A program made the translations under genes and the position numbers. This document shows positions 38,085 through 47,615 of a stretch of DNA of 64,000 bases, piece by piece. The notes beneath the pieces are model-generated. The model was not told the DNA's origin. It ran no database searches and worked only from the letters and a program-made list of their open reading frames with translations. The first letter of the stretch is position 1, and each line of letters begins with the position of its first letter. Origin of the DNA: Plumapathes pennacea (lineage: Eukaryota; Cnidaria; Anthozoa; Antipatharia; Myriopathidae); assembly GCA_964036295.1 (NCBI GenBank), contig OZ038464.1, positions 4,095,501-4,159,500 of the forward strand. The letters are read 5' to 3'.

Positions 38085-39668
38085 ATCATTCGAGTGAGCT
38101 TGCATTTCACAAATTATTTGGCATAAAATGTGTTGGGAAGCGCGCGTTGTAGCGAAAACGAGCTGCCATATTCACACAGGTGGGAAAAACTGCGCATGAG
38201 CAGATACTTATTTGTAGGCAGTTATTTGCAAGTGACGTAGTAGTCTCTCGGCCAATCAAAAGAGCGATAAAAAGTATCGAATGATAAAGATGTTTATTTA
38301 TATATATTATTTATTATTGTTGTATATTTTTATGAAAATATACAGGAAGCAATGTCTGAGTATTGTAGTACTTGCCTTTAGCGTTTTCTCTGAAAACACC
38401 TGTCGCATCATGCCCAGAGTCTGAAAATTGAAAGATTGATGGCAGGTTTGACTTTGAAACTAGAACAACATTCACGATAATTTTAATTTTATATTGTTTT
38501 TCCGCATCTGTGTATTTGTAAAATTTGTGCGCCAATTGTACTCAGGTGTATTGTTTTGTATGTGAGAGTACGATCGATGCTCAGCTTTTAGGCCCCGTTT
38601 ACACTTGAAAACTGTTTCGGATACAAAGTATCCGGATACAAAGTTCCCACTTTCGATTCCGGATTCGTTTTCTCTCCGGATTCACTAAAAATGACCCCAG
38701 ATTCACAAAAACTAGTGTAAACGCTTTCACGAATCCGGAAACAAATGCCTCGAATCCGGATAAATTCGCTCTAGTGTAAACGGGGCCTTAGTAAGTTGTC
38801 ATATACCTTAATATGTCTAGTTTCTACTTTGTTATTAAAGTTTTCGTATTTGCTTTTAGCTGCATGGTCAAATCTATGTTATGCAGTATAACTCATCACA
38901 AACTGATAATATTTATCAACGAACGAGTCAGAGATTTCGTCAACACGAGAAGATAGATTTCGTATATCCAAGCGGCCATGTAGTGTTGTCTATTATATAA
39001 ATATCGATAAGATATCCAGAATAAAGACGTATCTCGCAGCCTTAATTTCCTTTTAGAACTGACTGTCTTCAAAAATCGCGTGTACAGTGAACGTATGATT
39101 TCACTTGTAAAAATACCGAAAATGTCAGTTTTTAAAACTTGAGAAATACTGGTATTTTATCGATATAATAACTTACGTTTACGGACCAAGAATACATGTG
39201 GCTATTAATGAATATTAAAATATATTCTTTAACTGGTCCACTGGTGTGCAATATGTCTACTAATAAAGCTTAGCCGTGGAACACCAATTGCTTTAGACTG
39301 CGAGCAGTCCCTCCAGTTTTCATCTACGATCGTACTGCAAGAGCTCAGTCGCGAGCGCGAAAGAGTATGGCGTGCGGGAAGTGTGGCCTCCCCTCTCCCC
39401 CCCCCCCCCGTCCCCTGCCTCGCCCCACTTTCCGTGCCCCTTACTCTTCCGCGCTCGCGACTGGGCTCATGCAATACAATCTTAGAGGGAAAATAAGGGA
39501 TTTCTCGCTACAATTGCTTTTACCTTCACGCAACAATTCCTCGATGAGGCTTGAACCCATGGGTATATTACTTTCCTCTGAGTATTGGCTTTGCTTATCT
39601 TCTTCGACCTCTTTTGTTAATGCTACAATGTCGTCACAAGACTGCTTTTCAGTTAGTTGAAAAGCCAT
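21742..39668 (-). CDS. TRPC-like cation channel with C-terminal SPRY domain, 16 exons
   Basis: Predicted six-helix membrane cation channel. Exons: 39524-39668, 38376-38420, 36257-36384, 34673-34867, 33994-34183, 32047-32287, 30550-30900, 28297-28489, 27447-27585, 26708-26760, 26140-26218, 25180-25301, 24453-24575, 24139-24310, 23224-23411, 21742-21903; 2526 nt, 841 residues, phases consistent throughout. The N-terminus (1-171) is helical and has no ankyrin repeats, unlike TRPC proteins. FLAHPVVYNLIHKKWYG (172-188) resembles the TRPC pre-S1 segment. Helices: S1 about 202-224, S2 about 246-268, S3 about 275-292 or 318-335, S4/S5 region 365-420, S6 about 464-490. The pore-loop segment SLFGIAET (443-450) resembles TRPC. 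A TRP-box-like EWCFKRC and PIPVPLNIV follow S6. Then a helical linker (561-627), a SPRY domain (about 635-788, including VGIVL, PGW, SVGYH, LDDGRIF, GDLVGC and LYPCIAMHS) and a 53-residue C-terminal coiled coil. Intron 2 uses a GC donor. The start ATG opens exon 1; N-terminal exons are less certain than exons 5-16. Family-level subtype is not settled. Confidence 0.85.
22228..22400. mobile_element. MITE end with TATAAAATAACTATGATACT terminus
   Basis: The terminus TTATAAAATAACTATGATAC followed by TACGCGCGTTCTAATTGGTT recurs at 24929, at 58935 (diverged) and reverse-complemented at 63700-63765, which defines one dispersed family. It lies in intron 15 of the TRP-SPRY gene. Confidence 0.5.
22500..22980 (+). 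mobile_element. LINE fragment (end of reverse transcriptase), degenerate
   Basis: Plus-strand translation reads RSVPYEELLEKLGLTTLQNQ, then a stretch typical of the RT-distal region of CR1/L2-like LINEs, with stops and frameshifts. It lies in intron 15 of the TRP-SPRY gene. The duplicated copy lacks it: flanks AAAACTGTTCAGA and ACGTTCTATTTAGACCAACC are joined near 59400-59475. Confidence 0.6.
24929..25150. mobile_element. Palindromic MITE in TRP-SPRY intron 12
   Basis: TTATAAAATAACTATGATAC at the left, then TAATATAGCCTCATCTA and its complement TAGATGAGGCTATATTA close to each other. It is absent at the matching place (60970-60985) of the duplicated copy. Confidence 0.55.
25377..25800 (-). pseudogene. 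LINE ORF fragment upstream of RT domain, copy 1
   Basis: Minus-strand sequence in intron 11 of the TRP-SPRY gene. It encodes the linker between endonuclease and reverse transcriptase of a LINE (for example RKNPNNTGYI-like and NTVDKMTLAKECNYC-like pieces) but is broken by frameshifts. The homologous fragment at 61967-62389 is in the same intron of the second gene, so the insertion preceded the duplication. Confidence 0.55.
27655..27995. mobile_element. TIR element, TTTTCGGATGACTGTCGAAA ends
   Basis: TTTTCGGATGACTGTCGAAA at 27666-27685 is mirrored by CGACAGTCATCCGAAAACCG near 27957. Inner repeats include CCAAAACCAAAGTAATCACA. A one-ended relative is at 42575-42790. It lies in intron 8 of the TRP-SPRY gene. 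Confidence 0.6.
31054..31320. mobile_element. Inverted-repeat remnant related to Penelope-element termini
   Basis: GGTTGGTTGTGATCGTCCTG to GAAGTCATCTTCAGAGTCAA is repeated in inverse order to about 31320. The same arms flank the Penelope fragment at 54765-55370; the interior is much shorter here. It lies in intron 6 of the TRP-SPRY gene. Confidence 0.6.
32340..32735 (+). mobile_element. Helitron-like repeat, 3' part
   Basis: Shares long stretches with 45490-45903, for example ATCGACTTTGCTTACTG and CCGTGCGACAAA. It ends near the family's shared GGTATATCTGCGATTATT motif. It lies in intron 5 of the TRP-SPRY gene. Confidence 0.5.
33060..33654 (-). mobile_element. Helitron-like repeat, 5' part, with basic-repeat ORF
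   Basis: On the minus strand it starts TCCCCGAGCGAAGCGAGGG right after an A. It contains a 33182-33448 reading frame with REARLQKRREQARARRNRE-type basic repeats, the same as at 49314-49721. A (CA)n run (33516-33556) is inserted near the start. It lies in intron 5 of the TRP-SPRY gene. Confidence 0.5.
35080..35400 (-). pseudogene. LINE reverse transcriptase fragment with FADD motif
   Basis: Minus-strand translation starts LFADDTNLFHFNKDINELD, containing the RT catalytic FADD box. A frameshift and stops follow, then NCKFFGVIID, which is typical of the RT thumb border. It is cut at 35400 by another repeat and lies in intron 3 of the TRP-SPRY gene. Confidence 0.7.
35401..36157 (-). mobile_element. 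Repeat of the Helitron-like family, minus strand
   Basis: The end near 36150 reads GCGAGGGTGATAATCACGAC on the minus strand, as other 5' ends do. The segment at 35425-35480 is the reverse complement of 43320-43400 (GAACGGAAGTGATTTTGCA). It appears inserted in, or joined to, the LINE fragment at 35400. Confidence 0.45.
37671..37780 (+). mobile_element. tRNA-like SINE head
   Basis: GACTTGGTGGCCGAGTGGTC (A box) and GGTCGTGGGTTCAATATTC (B box) are spaced as in a tRNA-Ser/Leu-type gene with a long variable region, but the acceptor ends do not pair. It lies in intron 2 of the TRP-SPRY gene. Confidence 0.5.
37925..38090. mobile_element. Palindromic MITE
   Basis: ATCAATTATTTGCCGATGCC and its near complement GGCAAATAATTGATCTGCGA form the centre. 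Outer arms include CAATTATTGGACGAGGTTGA against its mirror. It lies in TRP-SPRY intron 2. Confidence 0.6.
38590..38790. mobile_element. MITE with AGGCCCCGTTTACACT ends
   Basis: AGGCCCCGTTTACACTTGAA at the left is mirrored by CTAGTGTAAACGGGGCCTTA at the right. Such ends are common in hAT-like MITEs; the class is inferred. It lies in intron 1 of the TRP-SPRY gene. Confidence 0.65.
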
Positions 39669-40440
39669 TACGAGGACACTAGCAGTCCTGCAAATAAAAC
39701 GTTTTATTTATTCTTATGGTGCTTTTTGTCAAAATGGCCGATTTTGGCCAAAAACTGAAGACTCTTGAAACTTTTAGGAAACTTTCCTAAAACAACACAA
39801 CAACAACAGAAAGAAAAAAAAACCACGAGTAAAAATTCCGCCGTAAGCCGGTTGTTTTCAGAATCCAAAGAATGTGAGTGATGACGCGAAGCCGTACGGG
39901 CGTGCTGACTTGAGCTCCGTAGTTTCCATTGAATTATGACCTTGTGAAAACGTATTTGAATCCCTTGCTATATCAATCTACGGTTTTGACGATTTGGTTC
40001 AGCTTGTGGAAATTTCACTGGTGTTTCTGTGTACTTCATTTTGCTGGATTCTGGCCTAACGGAAAAATCCCTGAGCGCTCGTGAAACCGTAGTAGGCGAC
40101 ATAAGGTTGTCATGGTAAAACGGTTTTTTTGTTTCAAGCGACTTCCGCGCGTGCTGAACATCTGCACGAGCTTTGGAAGCTGCACGCTCACTGCTATGGC
40201 GGCTACCGGACTCCTACTATTCCTGCTCGTTTCAACCTCTACAATCTCATCACCAAGTCTGAAGTTACACAAGCCTAGTTACCAAACACCCGCAAATTGC
40301 CTGCGGTTAGTGCGGTTTACAGGACCACTTCCACACGGTCCAATTAGCTGGAGGGTGCAGTAGGACCATTATAATTGGAACCATATTGCACAGAAGAGGC
40401 CGCGGTAAAACGTTTGCTTCAAGCAGGATCATCGTGAAGA
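39669..40440. other. Upstream flank of the TRP-SPRY gene
   Basis: No TATA box was recognised. A plus-strand reading frame from 40196 starts MAATGLLLFLLVSTSTISS, which looks like a signal peptide, but it ends after about 55 codons without an evident downstream exon. It may be chance or a first exon of an unseen gene. Confidence 0.25.
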
Positions 40441-40499
40441 AAAGATTCTTAAGGATCTGGAGAAAGTCCACAATCTACATTGCATGACAGAGAGAAAAG

Positions 40500-40765
40500 A
40501 GCTTGTGTCTATATTGTCTACTGAATGAGTAAGGCGTTTGATTTCCTTTGCCACTCCCTCATCATAAAAAAATTTGAAGCCCATGGCTTCAGTAGCGGTT
40601 CATTGAAGCTCATGCGGTCATTTTTTCACTTCAAAAGGTCAACAGAGTAAAAATTAATGGCGTTACAAGCGAGTGGAAGGAAATGGCACGTGAATGTCCA
40701 CAAGGTTCGTCCTTTGGACCTCTACTATGGAATCTGTTCCAAACCGACATGTCTTTTCGCGTCAA
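40500..40765 (+). pseudogene. LINE reverse transcriptase fragment
   Basis: Plus-strand pieces read MSKAFDSLCHSLIIKKFEAH, then FSSGSLKLMRSFF, VKINGVTSEWKE and CPQGSSFGPLLWNLF, matching the order of RT motifs in CR1/L2-like LINEs. Frameshifts and a stop break it. Confidence 0.75.
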
Positions 40766-41299
40766 AAACGCAAATCTCAATTAAAATCTAAAACGTTTTA
40801 TCGCGAAATAAATACACACAAACTCAAAAAGTGTACTGAATACGGCAAGCAGCGACCGTCAGATTGATCAGTCACAACGTGGGCGCCTCAGGAAAGTCGA
40901 CCTCCGGATGTATATGGGCATGGGCGGGCAAAAGCATGGTGAGAGGATCTCTTTGAGCACCGCCTTCCGATTGTTCGATCAATTTGGAAAATCGCTTAGA
41001 ATGCCAGTATGTAACGGTCATCCAAACCATTATGAATAACGTGTTGTTCCCGTTTCCAATTTTTGTCATTTTGTATTGTTCTGATTTTACTCAATTTGCT
41101 CGGAACTGAACCGGAAACGCCGATATTGATAGCTCAGTTTCCGGAAAGGAAGCGCCGGCCAGCTTTTGTGACTAACACTACCTCTGGGAAAAATGTCAGG
41201 TAATGAAACTTTGTGATCCAGATAAACTGAATATTAATATCGTTGGGTCAGTGCTTGCGGCTAGTTCTGCGGTGCATATTTCTCAGTTGACTGCGCTCT

Positions 41300-41610
41300 T
41301 GCAACATCGCTGTTTGTTATGGGCAACGATCCGTCTCAGACAAGTAAAACTGCATTGGAAGCCTTAGAAGAGATTGAAGTACAACTTCACAGGATTCCTG
41401 CTCGTTCGCCGGACTTGAATCCTATAGAAGTTCGAAGCGCAAGCGATTGAGTTGCAAATTGTTAAAGAATCTTCTAATGAATTTAAGAGTAGAGTCATTC
41501 GCACTCTTGACTCTTTAAGTTCTAAAACTATCGATCGCACAATTCTACGTATGCCCAAGCGCATTGAGGAGATGTTGTTGTCCAAAGGAAATAGGGTAAA
41601 GTACTGAAGA
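41300..41610 (+). pseudogene. Tc1/mariner transposase, C-terminal fragment
   Basis: RIPARSPDLNPIE is the C-terminal catalytic block of Tc1-like DDE transposases. A frameshift follows, then QIVKESSNEFKSRVIRTLDS and a stop at about 41607. The N-terminal DNA-binding part is missing. Confidence 0.75.
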
Positions 41611-42574
41611 TGAAAACAAAAATGCGGTATTGTTTTCTGTGTTATACGAGATTACACTATAAACTCCAACGGTCATCAAAATCATGCATCACTGGAGTCA
41701 GTGGAGCTTGTAACACAACAGCATAATATAAACCAGCGCTTCTCCATCTCAAACTGCGTATTATGTGTGGCCTAAATCCAACAATTCTCCTTTATATCAC
41801 TAAGAATTGATTTATGGGTATATGATTAATGTGATTAACACGAAAGATTGTGGAAAATTACACGAAATGCCCGAAATTTCACATTTCTCCATCTGAGCAT
41901 AAATGTAAAAATAGAATTTGTGTTTAATCTGCTAGCTATACAATTTGCAGAACAGCAATTTTCGGACAATCCTACAAACTAAGGCAAAAATATTGGGACA
42001 GTTTGAACAAAAGAGCCATTACAAGGACTTCAGCATCGCCCCCCTCCCGCTCCCTCCCCCTCCCCCCCCCCCCCCCCCCCCCCGTCGCAGTGTTAAAATT
42101 TTTGGAGACAAGTGCTGTAAGATGTTTACCTCATACCTACTTTACAACATTGAAAGAGGGAAGAGAGAATCTGTCATAGACACGTATGTGTGAGTGCAAA
42201 GTACGACAACATCGAAAAACGCTGATACATGATACACTTTCGTGGAGTGTCCTACATAATTTTGATCCGGATTGTAAGTTTATCTCCCTTCACGCTGCAA
42301 AACCATTTTAGAGTAGTCATCCTACCTCAGCACCGTTTAAAAACGCAAAAATCATCTTCATTTAAGTTTTTCGTTTTTACTGAGTGTCTATATAAAATTT
42401 CACCTGATATGCAAAACTCCAATTTCCTTGTGCACAATTCATGTTGTAAAAAAACGCATTAAACTGACTTACAGTTGAGTATTGAGTTCTAGTTTTGAGT
42501 TTATTGCCGTTACAAGCGCAGAAGCTCTTGTCCCGAACGAAAATATGCTTACGCAACAATTTGAAGTGTCTTAT

Positions 42575-42790
42575 GGAACCGTTTTCGGATGACTGTCGAA
42601 AATAATGGTGTGATTGCTTTGGTTTTGCGTTTGCTACACTTTTTGACTAGTCCAGTTTAGCAGCATTTTTGGCCAATCAAGAACAAGAAGCAAAACTTGA
42701 TTGCGATTTCCTCACGCAAGAAAGCAAGTAGCGATGGCGTGTTCTCGGACTGCTGATTGGTTTCTTCTTCAAAGTAAAACATGACTTGAA
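42575..42790. mobile_element. One-ended relative of the 27655 TIR element
   Basis: CCGTTTTCGGATGACTGTCG and GGTGTGATTGCTTTGGTTTT match the end of the element at 27655-27995. The other terminus was not found. Confidence 0.5.
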
Positions 42791-43428
42791 TAGTGCCTGG
42801 AGGCATCAAGAAAGAATCAACAAAGAATTTCAATTACATAATCATATAATTATGCTTATCCTATATTTTGTTGAACTCATCAGTCCCACGCACATGCCAT
42901 AGGATACTGATTCTTTTTGTGCAAAGGACCAGCAATATAAAATTCGTCCAACGTTGTATTTCCTATCCACAAATCAGTTCCGAATATCTCTTCTGTCTTT
43001 ACGGCATGCCATCGTCCTTGTTTTTTTTTTTCGCATTTCATTTGTGTCTGTACTTAAATTCTCATTTTCTGCGTAGAAAATTGATTGAAGGCTAACAGTT
43101 CAAGTTAATACAGCTTCGACTGAAATTTCACATTCACGTCTATCTGTCTTCGTGATTTAAACGGATAATTATCCTTGAGCGTAAGCGAGGGTAGTAATCA
43201 CGACGCTAATGCTGTAGTATTGTCTTATTTGGAGACTCCAAACGGGTCGCCATCTCAAAATTTAAACTTCGTCTGTCAGTCAGTCTGTCAGGTACGACCT
43301 GCAGGCGCGGATACTCAACAGCTCAACTGCTAACCGCCATGAAAAGCGATGTAGTACGAACGGAAGTGATTTTGCACAACAAGATGCAGATACAAGGCCA
43401 AGCAGTTCGACAAGCAATGATCCTTGGA

Positions 43429-44428
43429 GCCTCACAACGAAAAGACGCCTCATAATGAAAAGTTGCCTCATAACGAAAAGTCGCCTCATAATGAAAAGTT
43501 GCCTCATAATGAAAAGTCGCCTCATAATGAAAAGTCGCCTCATAACGAAATATCGCCTCATAATGAAAAGTCGCCTCATAATGAAAAGTCGCCTTATAAC
43601 GAAAAGTCGCCTTATAATGAAAAGTTGCCTCATAATGAAAAGTCGCCTCATAATGAAAAGTCGCCTCATAATGAAAAGTTGCCTCATAACGAAAAGTCGC
43701 CTCATAATGAAAAGTTGCCCCATAACGAAATATCGCCTCATAATGAAAAGTTGCCTCATAATGAAAAGTCGCCTCATAATGGAAAGTCGCCTTATAACGA
43801 AAAGTGGCCTTATAATGAAAAGTTGCCTCATAATGAAAAGTTGCCTCATAATGAAGAGTCGCCTCATAATGAAGAGTCGCCTCATAATGAAAAGTCGCCT
43901 CATAATGAAAAGTCGCCTCATAATGGAAAGTGGCCTTATAACGAAAAGTGGCCTTATAATGAAAAGTTGCCTCATAATGAAAAGTCGCCTCATAATGAAA
44001 AGTTGCCTTATAATGAAAAGTTGCCTCATAATGAAGAGTCGCTTCATAATGAAGAGTCGCCTCATAATGAAAAGTCGCCTCATAATGAAAAGTTGCCTCA
44101 TAATGAAGAGTCGCCTCATAATGAAGAGTCGCCTCATAATGAAAAGTCGCCTTATAATGAAAAGTCGCCTCATAATGAAGAGTCGCCTCATAATGAAAAG
44201 TTGCCTTATAATGAAAAGTTGCCTCATAATGAAGAGTCGCCTCATAATGAAAAGTCGCCTTCTAATGAAAGTCGCCTCATAATGAAAAGTCGCCTCATAA
44301 TGAAAAGTTGCCTCATAATGAAAGGTCGCCTCATAATGAAAAGTTGCCTCATAATGAAGAGTCGCCTCATAATGAAAAGTCGCCTCATAATGAAAAGTTG
44401 CCTCATAATGAAGAGTCGCCTCATAATG
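43429..44428. repeat. 18-bp minisatellite array, about 55 copies
   Basis: Unit CCTCATAATGAAAAGTCG with variants (GTTG for GTCG, CTTATAAC, GAAGAG). As 18 is a multiple of 3 and the unit has no stop in several frames, long open frames arise on both strands: hexapeptides PHNEKS and LIMKSR on plus and MRRLFI on minus. These are taken as repeat by-products and not genes. Confidence 0.95.
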
Positions 44429-44885
44429 CGCCGATCAATGCGAAAGTTCAACATCCCCTCCCCGGGCAACCCCCGAGAATTTGAACTTTTGAAGGTTGGC
44501 TTGGTCAAATGCCCGCCCCCTGGGCCAAAAAGGCGTTCAAGTGCCCTACCCTAGTGTCAGATTTGGTGGTCAAATGCTCCCTCCCCCTCCCAAGGACAAA
44601 TTTTTTCGAATCGATGCGTACATCGCCACGAGACTCTCTTCAACACTTACACTTTTGGCTCGCTCCTCATTGGCGCTGTAATATTTGTGGTCAGATAAAC
44701 ACTGATAAACCGTGCTCCCGTTGTTAAAGCTCTTTGAAATCGCTTGTTGTTCATGACTTCCCAGCGACCTCTCCTTATAGGCCGCCTCCACACTAGTCCT
44801 ATTTTATTTGAAAACGCAACTTCATATTTTCGTTGTGGGGGGGGGGGGGGGGGGGGGGGATGTTGAACTCTCGCATTGATCGGCG
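44429..44885. mobile_element. TIR element inserted in the minisatellite
   Basis: The left end CGCCGATCAATGCGAAAGTT and the right end AACTCTCGCATTGATCGGCG are inverted copies of about 35 bp. Flanks are CATAATG on both sides, which may be a target duplication or part of the array unit. A run of about 24 G lies next to the right TIR (44837-44860). No transposase frame. Confidence 0.75.
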
Positions 44886-45005
44886 CATAATGAAAAGTCG
44901 CCTCATAAGGAGAGTAGTCGCCTCATGGTGAAAAGACGCCTCTTAAGGAGTAGTCGCCTCATGATGAAAAGACGCCTCATAAGTAAAAGTCGCCTCATAA
45001 TGGCT
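44886..45005. repeat. Right-hand, degenerate end of the 18-bp array
   Basis: GAAAAGTCGCCTCATAA-type units with insertions (AAGGAGAGTAGTCGCCTC) continue after the TIR element, showing that the element split the array. Confidence 0.8.
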
Positions 45006-46459
45006 GATCACATGCCAAAATGTCATAATTTCATGTCATAATGTATGTTTGAATTTTGAACCTAATAACGCGCCATACGATTCCTGACATATTTGGATAA
45101 TTTCGCTGACACATGGAAATGCTATGAAGTTTCTCGCTGTGTTTGTTGGCACACTGTATTCAAGGATGAAATGTAACCGGCTTAAAGTGCTTTCGCCTTC
45201 TGAAGGCCATTAAAGTAGAAAATACCCGGCCAGGGGCCACTGGTTTCTAAATTAAACAATTACAGTCTATTGTATATTATTGTCTGAGTGGCCGGGTTTG
45301 CTCGCTCAACACAATCGGACCTTCTATTATCTAATGACTTGATCTCTTTTTTCTGTCAAAGATTTTAAATTCGTCAAACACGGTTTGAAAAGTTGTTGTG
45401 TTCAAAATTGGATCCTTGCCAAAATTCACCTTCGGAAGCGTATAAATAATAAGTGACTCTCGCTTTCAAAAAAAACATACACGTTTTTGGTTAGGATACA
45501 GCGCTGGTGGAGCAACCGCGGCTTTTCTTACAATCCATAAAATTTTAGGTATCGAAGATCGACTTTGCTGACTGTACAAAACTGATCGAGTCGCGATTCT
45601 AATTGCGCTTTTCTAGGCTTGCAAGTCTCGGGAGTATTCTGTAGTTGCGTGTAAAAGTTGTCTCAGCGAATTCTGGAGTTCAGTTAGTGTCCACGAAAAC
45701 TTGCAGACTGTGCACGTTGTTTGAACTAAACCCGGACTGCCGTGCGACAAAGATTCTTTTTAGCGGTCGACTGGACGTCGCTACACAACCATGGCTTGTA
45801 AAAAAAAATCAAAATAATTTCCAAGCGGAAAATAAACAAGAACCCCGCTTTCCGAAAACTCACTACAGAGCGAGGGGATATCTGCAATTATCGTGTTTTT
45901 AGCGTTCCTGAGGCTGTTCGCACATATGACGGAATAGGAAAGCATACAAAACAGAAATGCATCCATAGACTTTTTGACACTGGATTAGTCACGGTTAGAT
46001 CTGTCTTACCAGATATCTATTCGTTCCTCCTGGTTCTAGTGTTTCTTGTCGTCCAAAGCTGTTCATGAATACAGAATATAAATACAAATAGTGCCTGTGA
46101 TGTATTGGCGCTGACGAGATCACACGAATTTATCTCAGTGTCAGTTACCATGCCAGAAGCAACGTCAAGCTAATCGAATTGTTTTTCTTTTCCTTATCAC
46201 ACATCGCGGCTCTCTTGGTCTAAGATGTGTTGAAATTTAATAAGTTCGGAAAAATTAGACCGAAAGATTCCTGTCCTGTTTTGAGAATTGCAACTGACTA
46301 CTTTTGGTATGGGCGGCCGTCACCAGCAAAAATACAATCATGTCAAATAATACAGACAAGACAAAGATGGTTCAGATGTCACTAACAATATGGTATAGCT
46401 AGTTAAGAAATGGCATAGCCAAATTACAAAGAGTTTAACTTTCTTTTATGAAATAGAAC

Positions 46460-47575
46460 AGCTTATAAGCAAATGGTCTGGCCAAACAATAAACGGTTTA
46501 ACTGTAGATGACGAATTGGAACATGAAATTGTCATTGGGTACGCTGTGCCATTCGATACTATGCAAGACCATTTCAACAATTTTCATGCCATTTGGTGTT
46601 ACGCTAGGCCATTTGATATTATGACAAACTATTTCATGCAACTCTATTCCATTTGATGTTACAGAAGACCGTTTAATGTGCCAATTGGTATTATGCTACG
46701 CTATTTCACACAACGCTATCACATTTGATGTCGCGCTGAATCATTGCGTTCGACGTAGGAGAACGCAACCCTAATCTTGGTTCCATGGGGTTGATAGGAT
46801 ACCTGTCACGTTCTTTCGACCAGCGCGAAGAATCGAGATTTTTTGGGTCATCGGGTGGGCGGGCGGTCGATGTGGAAAATCTGCGCCATTTTGAATAATT
46901 ACTATGCGCGCTCTGTGCCGCACGAGTGGCTCTGAATGGTCACACTGAGGTCTATCAAAGGCAAAGAGACCTACTTTTCAGTAAAAGAAGCCAATATTTG
47001 GGATAATAAGGGCAGCACAACAGCAAGAATTCCACAGAAAAAAGTAACTCGACTCGCGATTGCCGTATTTCAGTTTCTGCGTTGATGAAAATATACTCAG
47101 TATGCAACCAACACTTTACTGATGTTCCAGATACTTACCTGGAAGAAATATACGGCTTTTTGGAGACAGAGGTATCGTGGTGATTCAATCGCAAGCCACA
47201 GGATGGTCGAATTGTGAAACTCTCGTGTGCAACTCAACTTATTTCTTCCGACGAAAGTATTAATCACATTTGATCATGTCTTACAATTTCCATATATCTT
47301 CAAAGAATGAAAACAAGAAAAAGAAAAGAAAAGTAAAGTAAAGTAAAGTAAAGTAAAGAAAAAGAAAGAAAGAAAGAAGTTTTGGTTATTATTGCTTGGC
47401 AGGGGTTCGAACCCGGACCGTGCGGTCTTCGTGCTGGTCACTTCCGGTTATAGACGAAACCCACGAACTTTTTGAGGTCGTTATAGGGAAAAGCATTTTA
47501 GAACATAAACAACTCCAAGTAAAGAGAAGTCGAACGCACCTGACTAATCTCTGATTACTACTAGTTTTAAAATAG
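46460..47575. repeat. Local duplication, copy A
   Basis: Shares with 47616-48690 the blocks AAGAAGCCAATATTTGGGAT (46987), CTGGAAGAAATATACGGCTT (47142) and GACGAAACCCACGAACTTTT (47453). One block, encoding GQTINGLTVDDELEHEIV on plus (about 46473-46535), is in reverse orientation in copy B. Gene content is unidentified; a minus-strand segment at 47129-47200 ends in a good donor (CCAG then GTAAGTATC). Confidence 0.5.
47313..47470 (-). mobile_element. SINE, minus strand, (CTTTA)n tail
   Basis: B box GGTTCGAACCC on the minus strand, then a tail of TTTAC/TTTCT units. The matching copy in the local duplication is at about 48360-48560, where the tail has become (GAAA)n on plus (48366-48488). Confidence 0.5.
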
Positions 47576-47615
47576 ACTGTGTTGCTTCAAAATCAATAGC
47601 TAGCCTATACTTTGT

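Larger units (their letters stand above)
43172..45903 (+). mobile_element. Candidate Helitron-like element carrying a minisatellite
   Basis: The left end TCCTTGAGCGTAAGCGAGGG after an A resembles other 5' ends of the family (49109 and, on the minus strand, 33654). The right part (45490-45903) matches 32340-32735 and stops with GATATCTGCAATTATCGTG, the shared 3' motif, though the terminal CTAG is not kept. Joining the two ends into one element is an inference. Confidence 0.35.

Noticed and set aside
40036-40363. Gene with signal peptide MAATGLLLFLLVSTSTISS on plus or an exon on minus (LGDEIVEVETSRNSRSPVAA)
   Set aside because: Both strands look weakly coding, but no continuing exon was found before the LINE fragment; kept only as a note on the spacer.
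43424-44554. Long open frames (376, 275 and 321 codons) across the 18-bp array
   Set aside because: They exist on both strands because the unit length is a multiple of three and lacks stops; no splice context, start context or flanking domain supports a gene.
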